The notes beneath the pieces were generated by a model, which was not told the DNA's origin, made no database searches, and was given only the letters and a program-made list of their open reading frames with translations. Source: Pleurocapsa minor GSE-CHR-MK 17-07R (GTDB lineage: Bacteria; Chloroflexota; Anaerolineae; Aggregatilineales; Phototrophicaceae). From it: 64,000 nucleotides of DNA. The stretch spans positions 1 to 64,000 of the forward strand of contig JAHHHY010000005.1 of assembly GCA_019359125.1 (NCBI GenBank), written 5' to 3'. Shown here one piece after another: positions 36,300 to 44,979 of the stretch; position 1 is the first letter of the stretch, and each line of letters starts with the position of its first letter. Both the position numbers and the translations under genes were made by a program.

Positions 36300-36644
36300 T
36301 CAGCTTTCCAGCACAGTCCGCCAGTCATGGATGGGCACAATGTAAATCACCGGCTCCTCATACGGATGGACCGCTTTGATGGCCGCAATCGCGCCTTTCA
36401 GACGGTCGTGCGTCACCGTGGTCTCGATGCGGATTTCGGGGATGGCATTGTCCGTGCTGACCTCGCCAACGGCGGGTCTGGCATTCGGCCCCGGCCGAAA
36501 ATGCCCCTCGCCGCGCCACACGAACGCGCAGTGGGTATAGTCGCCCACCACGCCCGCCCCGCCCTGGGCGATAGCTTCCAGAATGGCCGCCTCATATTCA
36601 GGAGGCACGCCAATCACTAACAGATACGTCTCTGATTGCAGCAT
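36300..36644 (-). CDS. Stand-alone NIF3 insert domain (YqfO/COG3323-like)
   Basis: 114 residues. It matches the PII/CutA-like domain that is inserted in many NIF3/YqfO proteins: TYLLVIGVPPEYEAAILEAI, GAGVVGDYTHCAFV, GHFRPGPNARPAVGEV, RIETTV and HPYEEPVIYIV. In this family a conserved His-Pro-Tyr-Glu end marks the domain. The dimetal NIF3 core is absent, so this is the free form known in other bacteria. The role is unknown, possibly trimeric ligand binding. The ATG at 36644 follows GGGAAG. It converges on the PA14/SH3 gene. Confidence 0.82.
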   Translation of the reverse strand: MLQSETYLLVIGVPPEYEAAILEAIAQGGAGVVGDYTHCAFVWRGEGHFRPGPNARPAVGEVSTDNAIPEIRIETTVTHDRLKGAIAAIKAVHPYEEPVIYIVPIHDWRTVLES

Positions 36645-36843
36645 CGCATCTTCCCTTGCTGGACAAGTTGCACAATGAAACGCGCGCACTTCAGGACACA
36701 AACGACTTTCATGCGCCGTGTGACTACGTTACACTCTACGCACAATACCAGCTTCTGACAATCCATACACCGACTCTTTCATCCGGCTCTGGCTCGCGCT
36801 ACGTTTTCACGTGCATGCGACAGGGCGACAGGGCTTTATCACC

Positions 36844-38061
36844 ATGATGGTGCGCTCGCGTTATTCGTCATCCAATCGTGGGGCACGCCGCCGCTTCAGC
36901 TGCGCCTCGCTGCTGTTCCTGGTGGGCATTGTGGCCGGCGCGGCCAGCGTGACCTGGCTGTGGCTGACACGGCACAACGTCAGCGCGACCAGCGGCGTGC
37001 CCTCTGCCGAGCAGCTTTCGCAGGCGCAGGCGGCCTTTCTGCGCGGCGACCTGTCGCTGACGATCGCGCTGGCCCGTGAGATTCAGCCCGACCCGGCCGC
37101 CCCAGCCGACATCTACGACCGCGCTGTGCTGCTGGTCACGCGCGCCTATCTGTACCGGGGCAGCAGCGATTACGACCGCGCCAACGACCTGAAAACAGCC
37201 CTGACGCTGACCACCCGCGCCGTGCAGTCTGCCCCCAGCATGCCCCTGATTCGTGTCGCCTATGCCTTTGCGCTGGCCGCCAACGGCCTGACCGCCAGCG
37301 CCGGAGAGTCCGCCAATGCGGTGCTGGCGGTGCTGCCAGAGCACAGCAGCGCGCGCGCAGCCCTGGCCTATGCCTACAGCCGGGCGGGCGCGCATGACCG
37401 CGCCGTGCGTGAGGCGCTGGAGGCCGTGCGCGCCTCATCCGATGATACCGATCGCACCGACGCGCTGCGTATCCTGGCCGCCGCCTACAATGACACTGGC
37501 GATTATCCCGCGGCGGTGGCCGCCATCGACGAAGCCATCCGCCTGAGCAGCACGCTGGTGCCGCTGTATTTCGACCGCGCGCTGTATGCCCTGCAAACCG
37601 GCGATGCCGACGCCGCCACGGTCGCCTATTTCCAGGTGCTCACGCTGGACGACGCCAACGTGCAGGCGCGCCTGAGGCTGTGCGAAGTATCGACGCTGCT
37701 GCGCGAACACGATACCGCACTGGACTACTGCGCCCAGGTCACGCGCATGGCGCCCGGCTGGTCTGATGGCTGGTATCAGCTTGGGCGCGAATACTTCCTC
37801 AACGGCAATTTCGCCCTCGCACAGTCCAATTTCAACCGCTGCGCCACGCTTCAGGTCGTGCAGGATGTGCCGGTGCCAGAGCGCCGCTTCGAGTGCTGGT
37901 ATTTGCAGGGGCAGGCCGCGCAGATTCTGGGCGACTGCCCCGCCCTGCTGGCGACTTATCAGGAATTCCGGCTGATGACCGCCGATGAGCCGGTGCTGGA
38001 GACATGGGTCTATCCGCCGGAGGGCCCGCCCGGCTGCCCGACGGCTGCCCCCATCCGCTGA
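36844..38061 (+). CDS. Membrane-anchored TPR protein
   Basis: 405 residues. A basic N-terminus and one helix (about 22-42: SLLFLVGIVAGAASVTWLWL) anchor a helical domain of tetratricopeptide-like repeats. Clear units occur at about 165-200 (SSARAALAYAYSRAGAHDRAV), 205-240 (ALRILAAAYNDTGDYPAAV) and 240-345. Three pairs of cysteines near the C-terminus (DYCAQV, NRCATL, FECWYL, GDCPAL, GCPTA) could form disulfides if the domain is outside. The function is probably scaffolding. Two ATGs at 36844 and 36847 compete, and no strong ribosome-binding site is visible. Confidence 0.8.
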   Translation: MMVRSRYSSSNRGARRRFSCASLLFLVGIVAGAASVTWLWLTRHNVSATSGVPSAEQLSQAQAAFLRGDLSLTIALAREIQPDPAAPADIYDRAVLLVTRAYLYRGSSDYDRANDLKTALTLTTRAVQSAPSMPLIRVAYAFALAANGLTASAGESANAVLAVLPEHSSARAALAYAYSRAGAHDRAVREALEAVRASSDDTDRTDALRILAAAYNDTGDYPAAVAAIDEAIRLSSTLVPLYFDRALYALQTGDADAATVAYFQVLTLDDANVQARLRLCEVSTLLREHDTALDYCAQVTRMAPGWSDGWYQLGREYFLNGNFALAQSNFNRCATLQVVQDVPVPERRFECWYLQGQAAQILGDCPALLATYQEFRLMTADEPVLETWVYPPEGPPGCPTAAPIR

Positions 38062-38074
38062 TGCACATCGACAT

Positions 38075-38101
38075 AAAAAAAGCAGCCGCGGGGCTGCTTT
38101 T
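38075..38101. terminator. Bidirectional terminator
   Basis: AAAAGCAGCC pairs with GGCTGCTTTT around a GCGG loop, with A- and T-tracts on the two sides. It serves the convergent TPR gene and the small membrane protein gene. Confidence 0.9.
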
Positions 38102-38136
38102 GGGTCTGGCATCATTTGTGCGACGGATGACTCGCG

Positions 38137-38436
38137 TCAGGCGGGTTCCGCATCTTTTTCAACGGCCGTCGCATTTGCCTCAGGTGTGGGCGACTTCAAC
38201 GGGTCAGCCGGGGCTTCCACATCGTCGGCATCTTCCCACGAGATGATCCACACACACGCGCCAGCTACCAGCACGCAGGCCGCCATCAGCGCGATGACCT
38301 GGCCGGGCAACAGGCCCACGTTGGAGGCTTCAATCAGCAGGATGACGATCATCCCGACCGACAGCACAATCCACGCCGCCAGACGGGGATGCACCCGCGC
38401 CCAGCGCACGATCGACAATTCAGCTAGTCTTTGCAT
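38137..38436 (-). CDS. Small membrane protein with two helices
   Basis: 99 residues. Two hydrophobic segments (about 20-36 and 44-66) are followed by an acidic, Pro/Ala-rich tail of about 30 residues. No family recognised. The start ATG at 38436 follows GAGATGCAAAG-type sequence; a TATAAT box on the minus strand at 38471-38476 is well placed as its promoter. Confidence 0.65.
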   Translation of the reverse strand: MQRLAELSIVRWARVHPRLAAWIVLSVGMIVILLIEASNVGLLPGQVIALMAACVLVAGACVWIISWEDADDVEAPADPLKSPTPEANATAVEKDAEPA

Positions 38437-38470
38437 CTCAGGCCACTCGTATCATGGGCAGGTACTCGTG

Positions 38471-38476
38471 ATTATA
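38471..38476 (-). promoter_or_regulatory. -10 box of the small membrane protein gene
   Basis: A perfect TATAAT on the minus strand, 34 bases before the ATG at 38436. Confidence 0.4.
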
Positions 38477-38579
38477 CTGGCGATTGAGGGTTGCGTGTAG
38501 CGCAAAACGGTTGGCTGTGCATGTTATGGGCGGCAGACACAGCGTTTATCTGAAAGGCAATCTTGTCGTTTGTTTCGGC

Positions 38580-38709
38580 GGGCGCGTCGCGACGCGCCCC
38601 TACGATTGCGTGCCTGGCAGGTCACAATGACCTGTTGTTTCTTCAAAATTCCTTGTGTTGGCGCCAACCTCATGAGATTGGCGCTGTAGGGGCGCATCGC
38701 GATGCGCCC
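38580..38709. repeat. MITE-like inverted repeat element
   Basis: The 24-base palindromic end at 38580-38603 (GGGCGCGTCGCGACGCGCCC then CTAC) returns inverted at 38686-38709 (GTAG then a GGGCGCATCGCGATGCGCCC-type palindrome). Between them are a small hairpin (AGGTCACAATGACCT) and a TTGGCGCCAA palindrome. No coding sequence. The 330 bp between 38437 and 38766 holds nothing else that I can identify. Confidence 0.7.
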
Positions 38710-38766
38710 GGCGGTATCAATGCAAAACGCTGCTTTGACAACCCTGGGCGTGTTCGTCCGGCTGAA

Positions 38767-39930
38767 TTAAATCGGCTTCATGACGCGGTCTGCGCGGAGC
38801 TGCTTCATCAGGCCGACGTTGTCAGGCGTGACCAGCTCGTGCGCGGCCTCGCGCCAGGCCGGAAACTTGACCTGGTCGAGGCGCAGCGGCTGATAGCCCG
38901 CGCCCAGAAAAGCTTCACCGATGTCTTTCGGCGTCGTCTTGGGCAAAAAGACAAAGCTGACTTCGCTTTGCAGCTCACGGCTGGCTTCCTCGACCGCGTT
39001 CAGCAGCGAACGCACAATCGGCTCGCGCGGCACGCCCGGCGCCAGATAAAACTCATCCACGCGGGTGATCAGGTTTTCCACCTGCCAGCCGGCCAGCGCG
39101 ATCACTTTCTGCTGCCCATCCTGCACAATCAGATAGCTTTTCTCGCCAAAGGCCAGCATGATATCCATGCGCGACAGCGTGCGATTGGTGCGCGCATTGA
39201 CAAACTGGGCAATTTCTTCCGCGTTGGCGGGCATCCCGCGCCTGACGGTGATTTCCAGCCCGCTGGACAGCGTCTGCACGCCTGCGCTGTCGGTGGCCTT
39301 GCTGACCACCGGCGCATCGGGCACGCCGCGAATTTTCGAGGGCAGCTTGCTGAAAGCGTCCTGCACCTGCTTCCAGGTTTGCTCCACATCGGCGTCATTC
39401 ATGATGATGACGTTGGCACGGGCAATCTTGTCGGCCTGCGGACGCTGCGCCACGATGCGTTTGCGCGCTTCATCCTCAGACATCCTGCGTTTTTCGGTCA
39501 GACGCCTGATCTGCGTGTCGGGCGAAGCATCCACCACCCACACAGACTGCACCAGAGTCTTCAGATTACTTTCCAGCAGCTTGATCGCCTCGACGACGAT
39601 CAGCTTCTGCTTCGAACGCGCCACAATGGCCATGATCCCCTGTGCGACGATGGGATGGATGATCGCTTCCAGCTTTGCCAGCGCATCGGGATAAGAAAAA
39701 ACGATGCTGCCCAGCAGGGCGCGGTTGATCGTGCCATCTTCATTCAGGATGAACTTGCCAAACATTTCCACAACAGGCGCATAAGCAGGCGCGCCAGGCG
39801 ACATGGCCTGGTGCGTGAGCTGGTCTGCATCGATGGTGCCGGCGCCCAGATGCTGAAGCATCTGCCGGACGACGCTTTTGCCGACCGCGATATTGCCAGT
39901 GAGACCGATGACGTATCTGTCTTCGCTCAC
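38767..39930 (-). CDS. coaE: Dephospho-CoA kinase fused to a GNAT-like domain
   Basis: 387 residues. The first 200 form dephospho-CoA kinase, which phosphorylates the 3'-OH of dephospho-CoA in the last step of CoA synthesis. The P-loop is GLTGNIAVGKS, followed by DADQLTHQAM, IIHPIV and the lid region RRMSEDEARKRI. Residues 215-387 look like an acyltransferase (GNAT-type) fold (EITVRRGMPANAEEIAQFVN, LIVQDGQQKVIALAGWQ), so the protein is about twice the usual CoaE length. The second domain may use CoA, but its role is unknown. A GTG at 39930 with GGAGG 5 bases upstream is the best start. TTG at 39942 is the alternative. Confidence 0.9.
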   Translation of the reverse strand: MSEDRYVIGLTGNIAVGKSVVRQMLQHLGAGTIDADQLTHQAMSPGAPAYAPVVEMFGKFILNEDGTINRALLGSIVFSYPDALAKLEAIIHPIVAQGIMAIVARSKQKLIVVEAIKLLESNLKTLVQSVWVVDASPDTQIRRLTEKRRMSEDEARKRIVAQRPQADKIARANVIIMNDADVEQTWKQVQDAFSKLPSKIRGVPDAPVVSKATDSAGVQTLSSGLEITVRRGMPANAEEIAQFVNARTNRTLSRMDIMLAFGEKSYLIVQDGQQKVIALAGWQVENLITRVDEFYLAPGVPREPIVRSLLNAVEEASRELQSEVSFVFLPKTTPKDIGEAFLGAGYQPLRLDQVKFPAWREAAHELVTPDNVGLMKQLRADRVMKPI

Positions 39931-40074
39931 GGCTTCCTCCAATGAAGGGAATATAAAGACAACTTGCGATCTTCATTGTAGCGCGGAAAACCAACGCTAA
40001 GCAAACCGTCTGCATTAAGATACCCGTACAAAACGGGTGATCGTATGGGACGTATGGGAAGCGTGCGGGGTGCG

Positions 40075-41409
40075 TCAGGCGCGTGCAGCGTCGGCCTCGG
40101 CGGAAATCACCGACAGCTCATTCAGCGCCGCCTGATGCGCGGCATTGGCGGCCGCGCTGCTGGCCAGCGCCTCGTCAGACGGCAGGCGCAGCGCCATCAC
40201 GCCGGACACGACGGTGACGATGCCGACAAACTGGTAGGCCGCCTCCAGGCCGATGCGGTCGCCCAGCGCGCCGATCAGCAGCGTGCCCAGCGCGCCCATG
40301 CCGAACATATAGCCCAGCGACAGGCCGCTGATGAAGCCCTTGCGCGCAGGCAGAAGCTGCTGCGCCATCACCACCAGCAGGCTGTGGCTGCCGCCGGTCA
40401 GCGCGCCGACCAGCAGCGTCATCAGCAGGGCGACGCCGACCGTATCGGCCGATGGCAGCAGCAGCATCAGCGGGCCGCCCAGTATCAGCGTGACGGCGAT
40501 GACCGTGCGGCTGCCGAAGCGGGTGGCCCAGCGCGCAAAAATCACCCCGGCGATGCCGCCCGACAGCCAGAACGCGCCGGTCAGGATGCCATATTCACTG
40601 GCAGGCCAGCCCTTGAGCGCGAAGATGCGCGGCACGAACGCGGCAGAACCGGGATTCGAGAGCGCGCGCAGGGCAATATTGACCGCCAGATACACGATCA
40701 GGCCAGTGGCCAGCGGCGAGGTCATGCCGCCATTGCCCTTCACGCGCGGCGGATGCGTCTCGATCCACTTCATGCGGTTGGGCATGGTGAACAGCATCAG
40801 CAGCACGGCGGGCACAGCCATCAGGCCCAGCACCGCAATCGGCGTCAGCGTGCCATGCTCCACCAGCAGGTTGCTGAAACGCGGGCCCAGCGAGTCGGTG
40901 AAGATGGTATTGCGCGTGGCAAAGGCATCCAGCAGCACGCCGATCACCGTGGGGCCGACGCCGCCGCCCAGCTGGCCGGACAGGAAAAACAGCGAGGTAT
41001 TGTGCGACGCGCGCGCCTTGTCATGGTCAGAGGCATACATCGCGCCGATGGGGTGAAAGGCGCCGCTGCCCAGCGCAGCAATCACAAATGGCACCAGCAT
41101 GAGCGCGTAGATGCCAGTCGTCGCGCCAATCATCGACACGATCAGGAAGGCGATCGTCCACAGCACGCCAAAGGTGCTCAGATAGCGCCCGCCCGTCTTG
41201 TCGGCGGCCAGGCCGAAGAACGGCTGCGAGAACGCGCCCGCCATCTGATAGCCGCTGACAGCGATGCCGATCTGCGTGTTCGTCAGCCCCATGATGTGGC
41301 CGCTGATAAACGCCAGGATGACCGGCCCCATCGCGTTGAAGAAGTCGACGATGAAATGCCCCAGGCAGATGGAGCGGAAAAGCCATTTTTCTGACAGCGT
41401 GATGTGCAT
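40075..41409 (-). CDS. MFS transporter, fosmidomycin-resistance (Fsr)-like
   Basis: 444 residues with about twelve helices. The first helix GHFIVDFFNAMGPVILAFI and the loop NTQIGIAVSGYQMAGAFSQPFFGLAADK match the Fsr branch of the major facilitator superfamily, which exports small drugs or acids by proton antiport. The loop 2-3 motif GLAADKTGGR is intact, and FHPIGAMYA in helix 4 is typical. A central loop of about 25 residues separates the halves. The real substrate is unknown. The ATG at 41409 has AGG nearby; a TTG 15 bases upstream is possible. Confidence 0.87.
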   Translation of the reverse strand: MHITLSEKWLFRSICLGHFIVDFFNAMGPVILAFISGHIMGLTNTQIGIAVSGYQMAGAFSQPFFGLAADKTGGRYLSTFGVLWTIAFLIVSMIGATTGIYALMLVPFVIAALGSGAFHPIGAMYASDHDKARASHNTSLFFLSGQLGGGVGPTVIGVLLDAFATRNTIFTDSLGPRFSNLLVEHGTLTPIAVLGLMAVPAVLLMLFTMPNRMKWIETHPPRVKGNGGMTSPLATGLIVYLAVNIALRALSNPGSAAFVPRIFALKGWPASEYGILTGAFWLSGGIAGVIFARWATRFGSRTVIAVTLILGGPLMLLLPSADTVGVALLMTLLVGALTGGSHSLLVVMAQQLLPARKGFISGLSLGYMFGMGALGTLLIGALGDRIGLEAAYQFVGIVTVVSGVMALRLPSDEALASSAAANAAHQAALNELSVISAEADAARA

Positions 41410-41589
41410 GAAAAGTGCCTGCAATCCGGGACTTGTTTACGTTAAGGGACCGTTTCCATCTTCACGCACGGCAGGGCAGGCTGTCAATCCGATTTGGACT
41501 GGCATGGTTATGCCCCGGCCTCCGGTTGCTTGACGATGTATGGGCGCAGTGGCTAAGATAAGCATGAGGATTCCTGCGAGAATCCTATC

Positions 41590-43746
41590 ATGTTCCCTGC
41601 AACACAGGCACTTATGGCTCCTACGGTTTATCTCTGCCACCGGCGTGACGTATCGCGACTGTTTGCCCTGTCGCTGTTTCACGCCCTCCACGATGCCGGT
41701 GCGGATGTGCTGCTTGATCCTGATGAACTGCTCACAAGCGCTGTCGAGCAGCAGATTCGCGCGCGCGAATTTCTGATTGTGCTGGCCGGCCCGGCCACGC
41801 TGGCCAACAAGCCCGCCGACGAACGCATCGCGCAGGAAATCCGCATCGGCGCAGACGCTGGCCGCAAAATTGTGCTGGTGCTGATGTATGCCGCCGAGCT
41901 GGACGAACATGCCAAACTGAACGCGCTGCGCGGCCTGAAAAACACGCGCATCACCGCCGCGCCGGTCAATGAGCCGGTCAGCCGATTTGCGGCGCGGCTG
42001 ATGCAGGCGCTGACGCGGGCCAGCAGCCCGGATGCCCCTCCCGCGCCGGAAGAACCGGCCGTGCAGCGCAAGTTAAACCGCGCGCTGCGCCTGCCCGTCT
42101 CCAGCGATGACCAGCTTGAAGCCGAATACCTGCTCAACCTGGCGCTGTGCCAGGAAGACGACGTGAGCACGATTCCGGTGCTCAGCGAGGCGATCCGTCT
42201 GCATCCCGACTATGCCGAGGCCTATTTTCAGCGCGGCGTGCTGCACGTGCGGCGCAAGAATTATCTGGCCGCCCTGCCCGACTTTGACGCGGCACTGCGC
42301 CTGCGCCCGCTAGACCCGGTGGCCTATAACAATCGCGGGCTGGTCAAGCGCACGCTGAATGACATGGCCGGGGCCATCGCCGACTTTGACGAGGCCATCC
42401 GCCTGAACAGCCATTTTGCCAGCGCATATAACAATCGCGGGCTGGCCCGGCGCGCCAGCAACGACATCGATGGCGCGATTGAGGACTTCACCGAGGCCCT
42501 CATCATCCGCCGTGACTATGCCACCGCCTACACCAATCGCGGCCACGCGCAGAAGGTCAAAGCCACCCAGCAGGCCGATCATCCGTCGGCAGCGCGCGCC
42601 ATCCTGATGGCCGCGTTGGAGGATTATGATGCCGCGCTGGCCTGCCAGCCGCGCTATGCCCCGGCCTATAACAACCGCGCCTCGCTGAAATACCTGCTGC
42701 GCGACTATGACGGGGCGATCGCCGATTATACGTCCGCCCTGGTGATCGACCCGACCTATGCGACCGCCTATTTCAATCGCGGCATCGCCTACAAGACGCG
42801 TGGAGACGTCCACAGCAGCCAGCTCGCGGTGGCCGACTTCGACGCCGCAGCGCGCCTGCAACCGCGTGCCGAGACTTTCTATCATCGCGGCCAGGCCCGA
42901 AAAGTCACCGGCGATTTGTCTGGCGCGCTGAAAGACTACGAAGAAGCCCTCAAGCTCAATCCAAATGCCTCGAACGCGCTCACCCAGCGCGGCGCGGCCA
43001 AACGCCTGACCGGCGACCTGTCGGGCGCGCTGGCCGACCACGAGGCGGCGCTTCAGCAGGGCGACAACGCGCAGGCGTACTATAATCGCGCGGCGGCACG
43101 CGCCGAATCGGGCGACATCCCCGGCGCGCTGAGCGACTACGACCAGGCGCTGCGCATCAATCCGCGCTTTGCCGAGGCCTATAACCGGCGCGGCATCCTG
43201 CGCTACTCGCATGGCGACATGAACGGCGCGCTGGCCGATTACGGCTTCGCGATTGCTATCAATCCGCGCCTGGCTGCGGCCTACAACAATCGCGGCACGG
43301 CCCGCTACGCGCAGAACGATATCGAAGGCGCGCTGGCCGATTACTCGCGCGCTATCCTGCTGGACGAAAACTATACGCTGGCCTATGTCAACCGGGGGGC
43401 CGTGTATGCGGATACCGGCGACTTTGGTGCTGCGCTGCGCGATTATGACGTGGCGATTGCGCTCAATCCGCAGCATGCCAGCGCCTACTATAATCGCGGC
43501 GTGGCACACCTCAGCCTGGACCAGCTGGACGAGGCCATCGAAGATTACGACCGCGCGCTGGTGCTCAACCCGATGCTGCACGAGGCGCGCCTGAACCGCG
43601 GGCTGGCACGCGCCTCTCGCGGGATGCCGGAAGATACCCCGCTGGCGATGAGCGACCTGCGCGGCTATCTGCCCTATGCCGAGCCGCAGCGCCAGCAGGA
43701 AGTCAGCGAAATTCTGGCCGCATTAGAGAAACAGCTCAGAAAATAG
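41590..43746 (+). CDS. TIR-like domain followed by about 14 TPR repeats
   Basis: 718 residues. Residues 10-130 form a TIR-type domain (TVYLCHRRDVSRLFALSLFHAL, LLDPDEL, REFLIVLAGPATL, AQEIRIGADAGRKIVLVL); the glutamate in AQEI is a candidate catalytic residue. After a linker (135-190) come about 14 TPR units of 34 residues up to residue 700, many with AYNNRGxAR and GAIADFDEAIRLNP-like sequence. The repeat array suggests a sensor or scaffold with TIR as output, as in other bacterial TIR-TPR proteins. ATGs at 41590 and 41614 are both possible. The J-domain gene follows 73 bp downstream in the same direction. Confidence 0.85.
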   Translation: MFPATQALMAPTVYLCHRRDVSRLFALSLFHALHDAGADVLLDPDELLTSAVEQQIRAREFLIVLAGPATLANKPADERIAQEIRIGADAGRKIVLVLMYAAELDEHAKLNALRGLKNTRITAAPVNEPVSRFAARLMQALTRASSPDAPPAPEEPAVQRKLNRALRLPVSSDDQLEAEYLLNLALCQEDDVSTIPVLSEAIRLHPDYAEAYFQRGVLHVRRKNYLAALPDFDAALRLRPLDPVAYNNRGLVKRTLNDMAGAIADFDEAIRLNSHFASAYNNRGLARRASNDIDGAIEDFTEALIIRRDYATAYTNRGHAQKVKATQQADHPSAARAILMAALEDYDAALACQPRYAPAYNNRASLKYLLRDYDGAIADYTSALVIDPTYATAYFNRGIAYKTRGDVHSSQLAVADFDAAARLQPRAETFYHRGQARKVTGDLSGALKDYEEALKLNPNASNALTQRGAAKRLTGDLSGALADHEAALQQGDNAQAYYNRAAARAESGDIPGALSDYDQALRINPRFAEAYNRRGILRYSHGDMNGALADYGFAIAINPRLAAAYNNRGTARYAQNDIEGALADYSRAILLDENYTLAYVNRGAVYADTGDFGAALRDYDVAIALNPQHASAYYNRGVAHLSLDQLDEAIEDYDRALVLNPMLHEARLNRGLARASRGMPEDTPLAMSDLRGYLPYAEPQRQQEVSEILAALEKQLRK

Positions 43747-43819
43747 CGGGATGATCTTCCCCATGGCCCACCCGTTCCTGTACACTACACAGGCAGGTTA
43801 ACACAGGCTTATTGAAGAC

Positions 43820-44671
43820 ATGAAAGAGACCATCAAGCGGTGGCTGGCGCGCCAGCTGGCCGGTGTGGAGAGCGTGCGTGCGTGCGGCTTTGGCCGCGAG
43901 GCCGATCTGGTGGCCGTGACGTGGAGCGCGTCGATCATCCACATCTATCTGCTGGACAGCCCGGCCAAAACGCGCATGCTGAAGAAGATCGTCAGCGAGA
44001 ACACGCGCATCGGCATCGGCACGCTGTTCATCATAGACGCGGCGCTGGCACCGGCCGACGGCAGCCGGCTGACGCCCGATGACGGGCTGATCGCGCTGCA
44101 TGCGCTGTTCCGCGACAAGTTCTATACCTATCGTATGAATGGCGACCAGCCGAGCATCGGCCAGGTGCATTTCAAGTCGTTTGGACGGGGCGACGAGCGC
44201 GAAGTGTGGTATGGGCCGGATATCGCGGTGCATCATCTGCCCTACTACAAGATCAGCGTGCGCCACCCAAATTCGGTCAAAGGCGAGTGGCTGATGGCCA
44301 CGCTGGGCAGTGAGGCGTTCTGGAAACAGGCCGATTACAGCGCGGGGCGCGATGCCTTCCGTAAACAGGTGCATGAAGGCCAGACGCGCACCTACAGCTG
44401 GAGCCGCGACACCTTTGGCGATGCGCACATGCACGACCAGGCAGAAGCGCCACCCCGTCCCGCACCTGTCAGGATGACGCGGCTGGACACATCGCTGGCG
44501 CAGCTTGGGCTGGCCCGTGGGGCAGACAGCGAACAGGTGAAGGCCGCGTTCCGCAAAATGGCCCGCGAGCTTCACCCGGATGTAAGCACATTACCGAAAG
44601 AGGAAGCCGAACATCAATTCCGAAAAGTAAGCGAGGCATACGCATTCATCAAGCTTACGATGGGCTGGTAG
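43820..44671 (+). CDS. Protein with C-terminal J-domain
   Basis: 283 residues. A C-terminal J-domain (about 221-283) has helix II KAAFRKMARELHPDV, with the HPD triplet at 252-254, and ends in FRKVSEAYAFIKLTMGW. It can be expected to stimulate a DnaK ATPase. Unlike classical DnaJ the domain is at the end, with no G/F or zinc region. Residues 1-190 form a separate mixed alpha/beta domain (VESVRACGFGREADLVAVTW, IGIGTLFIIDAALAP) that I do not recognise. It lies 73 bp after the TIR-TPR gene. A TACACT box at 43781-43786 could also give it its own promoter. Its end overlaps the next convergent gene by 17 bp. Confidence 0.83.
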   Translation: MKETIKRWLARQLAGVESVRACGFGREADLVAVTWSASIIHIYLLDSPAKTRMLKKIVSENTRIGIGTLFIIDAALAPADGSRLTPDDGLIALHALFRDKFYTYRMNGDQPSIGQVHFKSFGRGDEREVWYGPDIAVHHLPYYKISVRHPNSVKGEWLMATLGSEAFWKQADYSAGRDAFRKQVHEGQTRTYSWSRDTFGDAHMHDQAEAPPRPAPVRMTRLDTSLAQLGLARGADSEQVKAAFRKMARELHPDVSTLPKEEAEHQFRKVSEAYAFIKLTMGW

Positions 44672-44888
44672 CCGGTTCTGTTTCAGCGGAGGCTTCCGGC
44701 ATGCGGCGCAGGTCATCCAGCAGGCGGGCCAGGCCACGCTTCACGCGCTCCGGCTTGGCCTCGGCCTCGCGGGCCAGGCGTTCCAGCTTCGCCCGTTCGA
44801 TCAGGTCTTTGCGTCGTTGTTCCTGCACATGAACGTCTGAATATGAATTGAACACGATATTTTCCCCCAAATTGCGGTATGCTGTCAC
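44655..44888 (-). CDS. Small charged protein, hypothetical
   Basis: 77 residues from a GTG start. The middle (EQRRKDLIERAKLERLAREAEA) is a strongly charged helix, followed by KPERVKRGLARLLDDLRRM and an acidic tail. It could be a small coiled-coil or nucleic-acid-binding protein. No family recognised. The 3' end overlaps the J-domain gene by 17 bp. There is no strong ribosome-binding site, so confidence is moderate. Confidence 0.5.
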   Translation of the reverse strand: MTAYRNLGENIVFNSYSDVHVQEQRRKDLIERAKLERLAREAEAKPERVKRGLARLLDDLRRMPEASAETEPATSPS

Positions 44889-44979
44889 GTTACTTACAGA
44901 ATCTATATGACCCTATACGATGAATCTGTGACAAAGTTTCAGCAGATTCGTGAACCTTTATGACACGTTATGCACCGAA

